Assembly (NCBI GenBank): GCA_005406025.1
Contig: BGZK01001330.1
Coordinates: 62,001 to 126,000 of the forward strand
Reading direction: 5' to 3'
DNA length: 64,000 nucleotides
Source of the DNA: Eumeta japonica
Taxonomy: Eukaryota > Arthropoda > Insecta > Lepidoptera > Psychidae
Both the position numbers and the translations under genes were made by a program. The notes beneath the pieces were generated by a model. That model ran no database searches, was not told where the DNA came from, and saw only the letters and a program-made list of their open reading frames with translations. This document shows positions 47,901-60,500 of this stretch, in pieces; position 1 is the first letter of the stretch, and every line of letters starts with the position of its first letter.

Positions 47901-48482
47901 ATATCGAAAGCCTTAGGTAAGTAATTAAAGTTTGTTGACAAATTGGTAAAAAAAAACTTATACAGTGTTGTATATATAGTACTCGCATTAACCAACAGAT
48001 CGGTTTTTAAATAAGTGCCTGCACGAAAAGCAGGAAAATAATGCCGTGGCCGTCGTCAAGCGCACTGCGCGCGGCCGCGGGAAGAGCGCGCAGAAGTAGT
48101 GTTCAAAGATATGGACTTCCCCCTCATTTAATTGTTCAGTCAGGATGTAATCCGTTTTCAATAAATTGCTTTGACATTACTCTCGATATTTAAACCCGTA
48201 AACAACTAAAATACTTAATTTTGTATATACAGTATTTAAAATATTATATGATTTAGAAAACGTTTTTTTCTTTGTGATCGCTCTTTACCGTATTTCGGGG
48301 GTTACTGTACACTGCGACGGGGCAGCGGCGGCAGAGTAAGCCTCCAACGCGGGCCAACACGGCGCGATGTTCTAGAAAAGGCCCACAGTTCCCTTAATAA
48401 CACTAAAACATCCGTAAGTTCTTGTGTGAGGTCGTAATCACCCCAGCGCCGACGCACACCTTTCAAAACATTTTTATTTCAG

Positions 48483-48583
48483 ATCGAGAGTCGCGGCCCC
48501 GAGACCTTGGCAGTGCCCCGCGCGGGCCGAGAGTCGCTAACGCCCGAGGATATCACCGAGGCGACGGCGGCGTGAACCGGCAG
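48483..48583 (+). other. Exon-like GC-rich segment
   Basis: T-rich acceptor TTTTTATTTCAG at 48482 and CAG|GTGACG donor at 48584. One frame is open throughout and ends in phase 0; another reads ESRGPETLAVPRAGRESLTP to a TGA. Could be a non-coding or coding exon of an unknown + strand transcript. Confidence 0.3.
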
Positions 48584-49019
48584 GTGACGTGTTCCCCGCG
48601 GCACCCGAGCGGCTGAAAGACTTTCACTCAAAATCCATCTGTCAATTCGCTCGTGGTGATGATCGAACCAGATACCTTCCAGTTCGAAGCCGACGCTTTT
48701 CATCATCGAATCGCTACCTGAATTTATAATCAGTAATATAATAATAATAATGTTTTTTATTGAATTTTTTTTCTATTATTATTTTAATTATATCCCAAGG
48801 AAAGATGAAAAGAAAGCGTATATTTTGGCGCTAGGTCTGGGAATTAAATTTATTTAGTAAGGATGAGATTTGAACTCTGCGGGATAACATCGAGTCATCC
48901 GTAAGCTCAATAGAGACGCATAATTCTTCATAATATAGAATCGGATGGATGCACAGAAACATCGTAAGCCCGTACATTAGGATATTACGAGAGGAGTAGC
49001 GTTAAGGTTCAGATAGAAC

Positions 49020-49210
49020 ACTACGTAGGCGGCCTAGACGCCGGCGGGCGCGAAGGCCGCGCGAGAGCAACGAACTTTCACCTCCCGGGCCGGGCGGCGC
49101 GGGGCGGGGCGAGGGGCCGCCCGCCCCGCCCGCTATCCACGTCCGCGCCGTATCGATCTCGTCTGCTCCTGCGTTGTCGTCACGCCTACTGAGTCTGACG
49201 GTAGGTATCT
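49020..49210 (+). promoter_or_regulatory. GC-box-rich island, possible promoter
   Basis: Dense GGGCGGGGC/CCGCCC boxes, with a GTAGGT donor-like site at the right end near 49201. May be a housekeeping-type promoter plus untranslated first exon; strand uncertain. Confidence 0.3.
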
Positions 49211-50679
49211 AATCTTCAAATTTATTTCGATACACAAAATAGTCGTTGAATATCAAATTCATGTGGGCAAACTAGTAGCGGACTATTTAGTGTCCAAAAG
49301 AAAACAGATCAGAATAAAGATGGACATCATTAGCTTGAACGCAGAGCGTTTACTTAATAAAATGAAGAAGTTCTAATAATTGAATTTGGATTGTAAAGAT
49401 TGCGCTTAGATAGCAATTACTAATAGGTACAAGTAAAATTTAAAAAAAAACATACATATTAATGATGTCAGGAAATTAATATATAAAAATATTTTGTTTA
49501 TTCGAAGTGGGTGCTGGGTAACGTATTCCAGATGCGATTGCAGGTGTATTCAAAAGTTTTGTTAGTTTTTTTTGTCCAAAAACAACTAATTGTGTCAATA
49601 GGTTCTGGAAGGCGTTTTTATGTTTTTACTTCATTTAGCATTTTTTAGTCATTCGGTAGTTACACTTCATAATTCGTTTAGATTTTAATCGTATACTTAA
49701 GAGAATATTAGTCGAGCCGTTGCTTTTACATATGTACGGAGAAGGAGGAAAACTAGTTCCGATGCTGAATTCTCCAGCGGCACGACAATATAATAACTCG
49801 AGGGTCCCTACATTTTCATTTAGTGCTATCACTTTCAGACTTTGTCCTTAAACTTTTCAGATTTTTTTTCGGAATGCTCTAGAAAATGAGACAACATAAC
49901 AAGCAGAATTAGTGTGAGCCGTTTTACAACGTAACTTAGAGATTACTTAAACGTATTCTGTATAACCGAGTCTTGAGGAGTTCTCCCGGTACTTCACCAT
50001 CATTTCCATTTCACTAAATGTATTTGGATGAACATATGTTGTTTGGTGTTTTCAAAGTCCAAACGCACGAGTTGCTATAAGAAATAAGGAAAGTGCTGCA
50101 CTTGTCCTTAAACATTTGAGGATGTTCGTCCTTATGGATCTCAATATTAGGGCTGGTATTACACTATCAGTTCCACTTCACAACATTCATTTTAATAGAT
50201 GTAAGTTGTTAACAACCTCAACGTAATAACTTGCTAGTGTATATATATAATTTTCGAAGTACTAAACTATTCTATACTAACCAGTATATATGTGTATAAT
50301 CATGAAATGATATATACACATAAGACGTTACAGATCAATGTACGGGCAATCTGTCTAATATTACGAGTTACGTTTTACTTTTGATGCAACCCGTCGATAA
50401 TATTCATATTCGCACACTCACGAGTGTGACGTTTAGCGACTAGCGCATTACGCGATTTTTTTGGCTACCACCAGAGATTTTCACTTCAATCAGAGATATC
50501 CGAATCACTTTACGTAATATGCATACATTGGGCTGAATAATAACTATGACCAATGCGTTGCGTTACCGCGTTAATTTTTGTGTATCATAAAGATATGAAA
50601 ACCGAACTCATTTGTTTTTTTAATGGTTATATAAAAAGCTTTCTATCTATTAGCAAAGTCTTCTCAAAACGCTTCCCGT

Positions 50680-51000
50680 GAAACGTGAAGATAATTCGGA
50701 ACCTATTGAGGAGGATCGGGATCGACCCGTTCGATTTCATAACCAAGGCGTGGGTATTGTGGGTAGTGTGCGCGTTGTGGGTATGCATTTAATTATATTA
50801 AAGAATTCAATTATCGAAACTAGTTTTCGTCCGAGGATCCTCCCGCGCGATCATAGAATGAAACTTGTGTATCGAGCGAGTTCTTTTTCAACCATTACCC
50901 GACCTGTCGCTGTCCTCGATTTGAATTCCAGTTCGCGTGCCCCGTCCCAATCCCGGTCCCTGTTGCGGTTCCGATCCTCGTTTTGAATGCCGATCATAAA
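50680..51000 (+). repeat. Pyrimidine-rich repeat, related to 36.9 kb
   Basis: GTCCCAATCCCGGTCCC and CGGTTCCGATCC wording resembles the repeat at 36850-37240 and at 62230-62430. Confidence 0.45.
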
Positions 51001-51837
51001 TTATATCCATTATTAATGTGAATTGGGTTTGTATTGTTGCTCTCGGTCGGAAAATAATATTGGACGGGCAATTCCGAATCATAAATGTTTTTACTCGACT
51101 ATGCTTTTATAAATATATCTAAAACATTATACTTCGAAAGAATTACAAAAAAAAACTTAATCTTCTATTATATCATATTCTGTTTTATTTCTGGGATATT
51201 TTAGTATGTACTCGCACCGCGCAGTCAACAACAAAACGCTTCTTCGATACAAACAATTCGACGGACTCGCCAATTCTCGCGGCGGCAGAAGTACAGCACC
51301 AGCTTTACAGTTATGCCCCAAAGAGCGGAGCAAGCGAAGTCGAAACGCACGAAGTACGTTCCCGAATGAGAACTAGTTATTCGCCGAAATTAATTAAGGC
51401 GCATAATAGAGCGACGCGGGCGCAGCGCGGGGGGCGCGGGCGCAATCAATGAGCGGCGCGAGCGCTGCCGACAGCCGTCCACCTTGAAGCTGCGTCCACG
51501 ACACGCCTCGTGCGCACACCGCACGTAACCTACCCGTTGTTATTGTGAAAAGTTTTTATGTTTCCGATGAGTACTGTACTACCGGACAATGTCTCGCGAT
51601 GCCCAATTTTTCGTACACACCGATATGAACGGAGAGGACTATCTTTGAAAAATTTTTCAAAGTCCGCACACCAAAATTGTAAGCCTCATATTGTCAGAAG
51701 AAATCGGGACGCTCACATTGTACACACAGCTCACAGCTATTACTCGGTACCGTCTATATGAGCACTTCCTTTATCAAAACGATTTTTATCGAGATGCACG
51801 CATCGTATCGGATGTCCCTAGTCAAGGGCGGCTCGAG

Positions 51838-52022
51838 TGACGTCACACCCGGACGGAAGAGCCGCCGATCGCGCTTGACCGTTACTAGTGGTGACGTCGC
51901 GCGCGGGCGCCGACGCATCGACGGGGCGGCGGCGGGCGTCATCGAGGACGGTATAAATAAGCGGCGGCGGTGACTTATCGAACGCCCGTGCTGCGCTCGT
52001 TTATATCGCTACTCGTCACACG
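51838..52022 (+). promoter_or_regulatory. TATA-box promoter with CRE-like sites
   Basis: TGACGTCA (full CRE palindrome) at about 51838 and a second GTGACGTC near 51892 are followed by TATAAATA at 51952-51959 in a GC-rich setting. Start of transcription would be near 51982-51990. The first ATG after it is at 52023. This is the clearest core promoter in the window. Confidence 0.6.
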
Positions 52023-52069
52023 ATGGGACTCGCCAGAATGTGTTTCGGAGATACATGCTCCAGCGAAAT
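52023..52069 (+). CDS. Candidate first exon of an unknown small protein
   Basis: First ATG after the TATA box, with A at -3 and G at +4. Reads MGLARMCFGDTCSSE plus two bases, then a GTAAGC donor at 52070 (phase 2). An in-phase terminal exon is at 57417-57534. The joined product would be 54 residues, without signal peptide or known domain. More exons may exist between or instead. Confidence 0.45.
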
Positions 52070-53034
52070 GTAAGCGCGTCTTCGTAGGCACCTCGACACG
52101 CGAGTCATACGATTTTGGAAGACCTGCTCCGAACGGTATTGCCCAAAAAATACTTATGGTTTTTATATTTGTTTACGAATATACAGAAGACTATTAAAAA
52201 AATTCATTTGAATATTTTAGTTTTGCTGTTATTTCTTAAATTTGTATTTAATTTTAAAGCTACAAAACTCAAAGATAAAATTCATCGAATTGTGTGGTCT
52301 GTCAGCGTTAGATACGAAGTGAACATTGTTAACTATTTATGCTACATAATATTTACATAAATTATTTTTCATTTCACCATGTACATACAAACGATATGGA
52401 AAATTTACAGGTACATTGAGAGTATGAGAGTAGGTGCAAACTAGACTTGTTTCGTTGAAACCTAGATACAGAGAGTTTGAAATTGCGAAACGTGGGTGTA
52501 CACCCAATGTGTATTACGTCGATGTGCCCATCCAGGAACAGCCAAGTGGCGATGGCTATGAGAAACCTAGAGGACTATCCCATATTTTATCTTGAATAAT
52601 ACAGTAGTGCCTGGCTCTAGAAATAAATGAATAAATATAAATATCGAATATAACTTAGTCAAAGCTCATTTTCTCAACTCACCTAAATCTGAAGGCATTT
52701 TCATAGAAACTGGCATTTCTGAGTGACAATATACATATTTTTTTTTCAACGGGGAAATCAAATAAAGTTAATCTGATTCCCAATGGAAAGTGAAAGTGAA
52801 AGCCTATTTCATCATAATATTTTTTTTAAGCTGTACCTTTTATTTGGAATATGAGACCTTTTTTCTATACATATTTGAAGATTTTAGGCCAATGGGAAGT
52901 ACTCTATAGACCTTTATTATTAATCAGCATGAAATGAGTGGTCGATATATTGCCATTGAGTACTCTTTATTTTATAGTTTTAAAAAAGTAAAATTTCACA
53001 GTTTTATAATTTGACATTAATGTTAATTTTAGAA

Positions 53035-53970
53035 ACCAAAAGGTGGCTACGGGACCCTGTTACTAAGCCTACGCCGTCTATCCTTCCCTCCGTCCGTCTG
53101 TTTATTCCCATAAATGCCTCTATCATTTGAACCTCAATAAGCGAGCCAGTTATTGACGTGACAACGTCTTAAATTAGGTTGCGGCTGGGAGTCACTTTGA
53201 AAAAGTGTAACGCTCGGTAACGTAACGATGAGTCACCGAACGAGAGAGAGGCCCGCCGAATGCCTTGCGTCTCTCTCCCACTCAACTATGATCGGTCTGC
53301 CGCGCGCCACTAGCTAGAGTAGTGCATAGCTTGCAAATGTATTGCAAGTTATTGTATGTATATTTGTATATAAATACGTATGTATGTGTAAAGGTAAAAT
53401 AAAATTTTGTTAATATGAAATTCAGTGCGAGATTCTTTGTATAAATTAATGTTTTAAATATAATTCTTTGTATAAATAAATGTTTTAAATTGTTACTATT
53501 ATTTCATCCTTCTTCCTACTATACGAATGAATATTCACATTAAAATGATTTTACCATTCAAAGTCGTTGTCACGTAAAACTTTCGCCCGTATACCGACTT
53601 TACAGGCAACCAAATTTTTTTTTTATATATAAAAGGTTATTAAGGCAGATGTCCTAACAAATAATAAAAAAAAATCAAAGAATAAAAAGTTAGATGTTCC
53701 GATCTACCGTAAAGAGCTTCAGGCATGGTGTGATTATAACGCAAATTTTATAGCAAAACGACAAATAATAAAAACCAACCTACTGTGAATCGCACTCGCG
53801 CTAGGAATAAATACTGAAGCGAAATAATAAAGAAACACTTTTTTTGTAAATACACATATTCTGTGTGATGATACACAGAACCCTAAGCAGAATTCTAAGA
53901 TTTTTCTAGTGGGTTTCTAGGATTAAGTAAAAACGGGCCGAGTGCAACGAGCACTTGGTCGTTGAATGAA
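53035..53970 (+). repeat. Lepidopteran GGGACCCT-type repeat, interrupted
   Basis: GGCTACGGGACCCTGTTACT, CCGTCCGTCTGTTTATTCCC at the left and GGGCCGAGTGC...GAGCACTTGG at the right recall the two ends of a common moth repeat. The middle (53150-53350) looks like a separate insertion. Confidence 0.5.
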
Positions 53971-55299
53971 CTTTCGGAGCGAGAATTATCAGTAACCAAG
54001 GTTTTCGATAAATCGCTTGCGCAGGCGCACTACCGAGGCGCATCGGGACCTCGATAGAACAAACACGTGCTCGAGGGTGGGAAATTTTTTCATGTTAATT
54101 ACGATGACTTAACTATCGTAAACTAAAGTTAATTTCCACCGTCTATTTTCATTACTTGTATAGCTGCAAACTTTCAATAATAGTTCCGTTATGAGAGAAA
54201 TCTCAATTAAAATGTACTCACACGTTTCATACATTAAAATAATTGTGTCGTGTCAAACGAAAGTACCGAATGATTTAGGAGAACCTCAATCAAAAACAAT
54301 TAGTGGAGTCGCAATGGTGGTCGATTACGTAACCTTTGCCTTTGCGAACGCTCGCACCGAACAATAATCATACACCTATCGGTACGAAAATATCGGCGAC
54401 GTGACGCCGTTTGGCGCCGATGCGAGTTCGCGGCTGTTTACGCAAAAGACGGACTGCGGAACCGGCGACGCCAGGCCGCGCAACGCCGCGCCGGCGAAAG
54501 GGGCGAAAGGGGCGCCGCGAAGCTCTAGCCTCTGAACAGTTCAGATGGTGTACACTCTCTGTGTGTCTTCATCGACGATATCTAAACAGAACGTTGCTTT
54601 TTTGATCATATGAATATTACTCGTTTACTAGCGTTGGGAATAAAAGTTTAATATAATCCGCAGTACAAGAGAAAATTTAAAAGATTGAGGTTAACCTTAG
54701 CCGTTAAATACGATAGGCCACTCGGTACGAGCGCTAACATCCATGACCGGCCGGTGCTTCATCCACCGACGGGTCGCCGGAGTACTTCTCGACCGGAATT
54801 TTGTAATGTTTATCTTACAAATAACTACATAATTCAATACGACGAATCTTCATCTAAAATGTAGTTTTGAACAAGTGCACGGAATCGTTTTCTTTTTTTT
54901 TATTCAGGCGGAATAAAATTGATTGAAGCGAAGCAGAGCAGATGCTACGATCGGTGTGCGAGACGATAACACCTGCGAGACTGAACACAGTTATTAAACT
55001 ATTCCTAGAAGCAGGGACTTTCGTATTATGTTAATCGAGTCGCGAGGCCGGCGCGGGCGGCGGCATCCATCGGATAGGTACACGACGTGCACATGCGCGC
55101 CGCCACCGCGAACGCCCACCGGCAGTGCTCGCCGATAGGCCTACGCCTGCTAGACTTCATCGCGTTGATGACGCAAAGACGATCTCCGAATGAATAACGA
55201 GTTTGTCATTGCATAATTAATAAAAAAATTAATGATAAGTACAATAAGATTTATAGGTATGATTTCGTGTGAAAGCAACAACCATACATTAAGTTACGT

Positions 55300-55540
55300 A
55301 GCCGACACTCGGAATTTTAGAATTGGCCACTTAGAAACTGTAAAATAAAAAATAACATATTTAAATTAAAAGGAAAAAGAACTTTGTCAATCTTATTATG
55401 CATATTGCATTAATCTGTCACTTGTTTTTACAAATAGGCGGAAAAAAAAAAATTGTTTTTCTAACGTCAATATGAATTTAAGAAAATTTTTCTGCAATCA
55501 TTTTCTCTGACTTTTCTTGCCATTTAAGCCAACAAGACCA
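55300..55540 (+). mobile_element. Mariner-related 5' fragment
   Basis: TTTTAGAATTGGCCACTTAG, then a CTTATTATGCAT...CATTAATCTGTCACTTG block and CTAACGTCAATATGAATTTA, co-linear with 46.69-46.85 kb. No transposase remains. Confidence 0.75.
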
Positions 55541-55542
55541 CA

Positions 55543-55570
55543 CACATACACACACACACACACACGCACA
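55543..55570. repeat. (AC)n microsatellite
   Basis: About 13 AC units with two interruptions. Confidence 0.85.
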
Positions 55571-57416
55571 ATAGGACATATTATTAGACAAATTATTAGA
55601 AATTTTTTTTGAGGTTTAATGCCGACATGAGACGAAAACGCGTTTCCTAAAAATCGAGTTGAAAAAAATACATCTCTTTACTTGCAACTTTTTAAAACTA
55701 AAGTTAAAAAATATAATAAACATTACGTTCATTGTACTATTTAACGTTTCTAATTTTATAGCTACCACAGCAGACGACAACTATTTTAATTATGATATGA
55801 TTAATAAAAATATGGTGCAAAATGTTGAGGAAAGCAACAGTTTATTTCAGAATAGAATGTCAATAGTTAGTGCCTGTGAGACATCAGATTGTATCGTCAC
55901 TGTCACCTAGGACGTAAGTCCTTATAGACCGACAAAACATTATCCTCCTTGAAGTCCGCAGTCGTGAAATAAAGAATATGAACGGTCCCTAATAATTTCT
56001 TTTGTGTAACAGATGTTTCAATTTTGTAACATAAATTGAATATTCCCTTGTGTTTCATTTGCGTTGTAAGTTTTTTTTTAAATTATCCAGTTCACCAATG
56101 TGTCCTCATTCTTTATTTTTCTCTTCTTTTTCTTTTTTTTTGTCCCCAATCTTTCTCTTATTTTCTTTTCGGTTAAATAGTGACGAATGTCATTTAAAAA
56201 TATATCTAAAGAGATAGTGATAAGATCCTTTGTAACAGATTTATTTTGTTTTAAAATATCCCGCGTATTCACATGAGTGAGTCGGGCGCCAGCAATTGAC
56301 GAAGTTTGTTCAAAGTCATAATTCTATGCTTTTGTATTTCGATGGTGACGACGTTCGGAAACAACGGAATAATGCGTTCTTGGAAGCTTAAATCGAGTGG
56401 TTTATTTGGATTCAAGTGAAAAAATCATTGGTCAATTAGCTTTTGTTTCCTTTACAGCCGAATTTTAGCTTCAAATTGATACGTCACACGAAATACCTAT
56501 CTACATTCTTTTACAATATCGAGAAATCCCTTTATCGATCAAATCAAAAAAATCAAGACGAACCACGTGCGGTAGGAATGTGAAAGACAGAGGGAAATTG
56601 ACGAGAGAAGGTACAATGAGATAAGGGCGCGCGGCGCGGCCCCTACGTGCGCAGGTGCTAACGCAATCTGCGCGGCGTGGGTGTACAGTAGTGTACACAA
56701 AAGACGTGGTGGCGTCAGAATCAGTATGACGCACGTGAGTTTCGATATGTCAAATCAACCTTCTACTTTCGTCTTCTTTTTAGTAACTGCGCTATTACGC
56801 TTTTCCCGGGCGTTGTCATCATGAGCGTCACTTTCGAACCGCGACCCGGTCTCCTTTGCGTGTTACTTAAAAGTACATTGAATCCATTACTAATATCTCT
56901 CGAATGTCGGTCACATGACTCGACATCTGTTATTATAGGACTGTGCGAAAAAGGGGTCTTCAGGGTTTATGTCTGTCTGCACGTGTCTTGTTATTCCACA
57001 ATAATATCTAAATTTAGATTTGAATATGCTATCTAAAATATATTACTCCGAGTGATGAGCTGAGTGGAATTAAAAAAAAAAATGAAGATTATGTATATAC
57101 AAAAACCAAATATAAAAAATATTTTAAAATCAGATGTGCACGATCGTTGTTTAGAAATCGATGGTGAACACCAAAAAGTAGCTCGTAGCATGATAAAACT
57201 CGATCTCATCAGAAATCTACGTCGATGCATTTCTTTCATTCCCCTTTTCTGTTTCACTCCCTAAAAACAAATATCGTATGTCCTTGGCATAGAAGCGAAG
57301 AGAAAAAAATGTCAATGTAATATTCATGTATTTTTCAACATAATGTGTAATTTAATCTCTGAAATAAAAAGACATTATAGCCATAAGATAATAGCTATAA
57401 TATTTTATTACTTCAG

Positions 57417-57534
57417 ACCGAGAGGTGTAGGACCTCAGGCCGTCCGCGTGCCCAGCGCGGCGGCGACGACGGCGCCGTCCGCGTACGAGAGCTTGACGTA
57501 CTCTCCGAGGTACGAAGGTGTGGCGTTAGCGTGA
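57417..57534 (+). CDS. Candidate terminal exon of an unknown small protein
   Basis: Acceptor ATTTTATTACTTCAG. With one incoming base it reads PRGVGPQAVRVPSAAATTAP, SAYESLTYSPRYEGVALA, then TGA at 57532. Phase fits the exon ending at 52069. GC-rich against AT-rich flanks. No family recognised. Confidence 0.4.
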
Positions 57535-57539
57535 AGTTA

Positions 57540-60500
57540 ATAACTCATCAGTCCATTCATCCGTCACCACCACGCGACACCTCCCGGCTCGAAAGCGACG
57601 CACATGACCTCCACCGCTCACCTCCAATAACAGAGCACCGGCCGGTTAATACTATCGGACGTGGGGTGGCGTCTTTCCTGATTATCGAAATATAAACGAA
57701 ATAAAAAAAATCGGCCGACCAACGATAGCACGGCAAAGAGGTCGTGCGGGCGCTTGCGTGCGCGCAGGACGGCCCTCTTCCGGCGCACGCTCAAAAATGG
57801 GGCGCGCGCCGCCGAAGCCCAGCGCTTCCGTTGTCCGTTAGGCGCAGACTTCGTTCGCACCGTTAACGCGGGCGTCGCGCTAATGCACGACGCGGCGATC
57901 GACCAAACTCATGAAGATTAAACAGAATAATAGGTTTGCTAATGCGTGGAATGACCAGTAATTAGCGTACGGCTAATGAAAAATTTTGCGATCGCCCAAA
58001 CGGGATTTTGCCGAAAATCTTCATAAAGGCGAGGAATACCGATTACACGTGAAGTCACAAAACGTTTTATTACTAAGGCTACTATGTGAAATATCCGCCG
58101 GTTTCACGCGATTTTCTTCATAATACGGCAAGTCGTTTCGGCGTGCCCGAGCACCGCGCGCGCCGACAGTGCCCTAGTATTATACCTTGATATTAATTGA
58201 ACGACTAATTTTGAACGAAACAGACGGACGCTTGTGTATAAAGGAAACAAAAAGAACAAACGTAGATGAGACGATTGCGCCTATGCCGTTCGTTGGAACA
58301 ACCCACAATTAGCTCTCTTCAAGTTTCGTACAACACTAACTTGTTCAAAGCCAATAAATAATAATAAGCTAATATATAACATAACATATAAACTCGTCTA
58401 TTTTTTATATTTTATGGCACAAAAAATCATCTCGATCAAAGGCATTTAGTTCACGCAGAAAGTTTTACTCGCGCAGTGCTAATGACAACCTTCTTTATAA
58501 CGAATTAACTGTCAGATAAATCAGTGCAAGCCGCGCGCCGCGCTCGGCCTCGCGCCGCGTGTCAGGGATGTTACTGTTCGAAATCGCTTCGATTCGGAAT
58601 CGCCACCGTTACAGCGCAAAACGACTACGGGCGGAAGTCGTGAGCGGCGAGAGCGGCGCACTGCGCGCGGCTCTCGGCGACCTCACGAGCGCAGGCCGAG
58701 GTCGGGCGTATTCTCTACGAACGTGACCGTCCATAACGTTACATACAAGCGACCACGTGCGCAATGCCACCACATACGTATTAGTACATCCAAATCGCCG
58801 CTACTTAATACACAAAGGAAGAGAGACGTCTGCCCGTATCTCATCTTTAACTTTCTGCGTAATCAATATAACGTACCACAATGCAATCTCCAGACATATA
58901 CCCGAGCCCCGTGGCCGGGCACTGCACGCTGAACGCTCTTATCACCCGCTGGGGCGGTCGGTCCGACAAAGCGCGCTCCGAACGCGCCGTGACAATCCGC
59001 CGGACGCCCACCGCCGAGTCGCGAGCGGTGACCGAATATTTCATGAATATGTAATTGGAATCGATGGAATATTGATTCGTTATTACTTAATATTCAAACA
59101 TTTCGACATATTATGCGTATCGGAATGCAGATCCTCTGTATAAATAAATCCTTTCTCTTTGCAGCCGTCATGCAAGTCTCTTGTAGAATATTAGAAATAT
59201 AAATAACTTGCTATTTTCAATTTTTCTATAACTGACTTATGTAACGTTGTCCAAGTTGCGAAATTTTAAAATTATCTAATTTGAAAATCGTGACCGCCGT
59301 ACATTATTCAATACAGCGACGTGGTATACATACGTATCTGAGTACGACTACAGAAAAACCACGCGAACGTCTAATAATGCCGGTCTACAGGAAGGAGACG
59401 AGAACCACCGGCTACTATTAAAAAATAATATCGGTTTCGTATAAATTTTAGTTCAATGCCATATTTTACGGTTTCCATACTATTTAGAATTTTGAAGCGA
59501 ATTTAACTTCCTAAATCTTTCGTTAATCAAGATTAAACAATTGTCCATTACCTACTAGGTATATGACATTATTATCCTTGCTGCATGATATACAATAGTT
59601 TATGGCTGCGTGTAGTGCTCCTAGCAGGTGTACACTGTTGGCTATCGGCCTAGCTGGGCGGGCACCAGTAGTAACTTTCCCCCGCTTTGATAGAACTGCA
59701 CATTGCGACGTCAGCGTAATCGATGTGTGGTGTTATGGTCGTTACCTCGTCCGTGGCAAGCGACCAGAAGACTTTCCTTCTGCCAGTTTAATATTTTCTA
59801 CGACTCCCAAGGACAAGGATGAGATGGTTCATTTTGTAGGAATACCAAAAACCGAATGGATTACGAGTTCGAAAGTGACACATACGTCGATGTATTTTAA
59901 TGAATTTATCACGAAGTAAATGTGAATTCATATAGGCAATACACAACTATATAAACGCCTAAAAAAAGTGTACAATAATCTTGTTTCAAAAATTGTCAGT
60001 CGATTATAATTTTGACAAGTCGTAGTAGTAAAATTTTGTCAGTTCCTGTGATCACGCGTCTCTCTGCGCTCGATATCCACAAAGACGTGACAAATACGCG
60101 CAATTCCGTTCAAGTACATGAGTGAGTAGTCTGATAGAGCACGGCGACGTCGTTACGAGGTGAAGTTTGACGGACTCGTCGGCGGGACAGGCGGTGAAGC
60201 TTATAGAGCACGTAAGATGTTCAAATGCTACAGAATTAGAGGAAGGAGAAATCAATTATCACTCCACATAAATTCCGAGTTAGCAAATAGACGGACGAGA
60301 TCCATATCGCTGACGACTATATGTACTATAAACCGTAAACATTTTCTAACGATCAACTTTGAGATATTCTCTAACTAAAAGCTGTAGCCGTTCAAGTAAG
60401 TGCATTCGTTACAATTGGTAACATCAGATAATAGTCCTAGACTACTCTGCAACACAAGGTAATTTTTCTAGTATTTGGTCAAAAGTTAATTTAATAATAA

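Larger units (their letters stand above)
52070..57416 (+). other. Candidate intron, repeat-bearing
   Basis: AT-rich with a GGAACCCT-type repeat (53035-53970), a GC-rich island at 54340-54540, a mariner fragment (55300-55540) and an AC microsatellite. No other convincing exon. Confidence 0.35.

Noticed and set aside
48655..48720. tRNA-like wording (GTTCGAA near CCTTCCAGTTCG)
   Set aside because: No matching A box or cloverleaf arms at the right spacing.
55659..55910. 83-codon frame with a hydrophobic start
   Set aside because: It has no ATG at its start and AT-driven composition (Asn, Ile, Phe), and it lies next to transposon debris.
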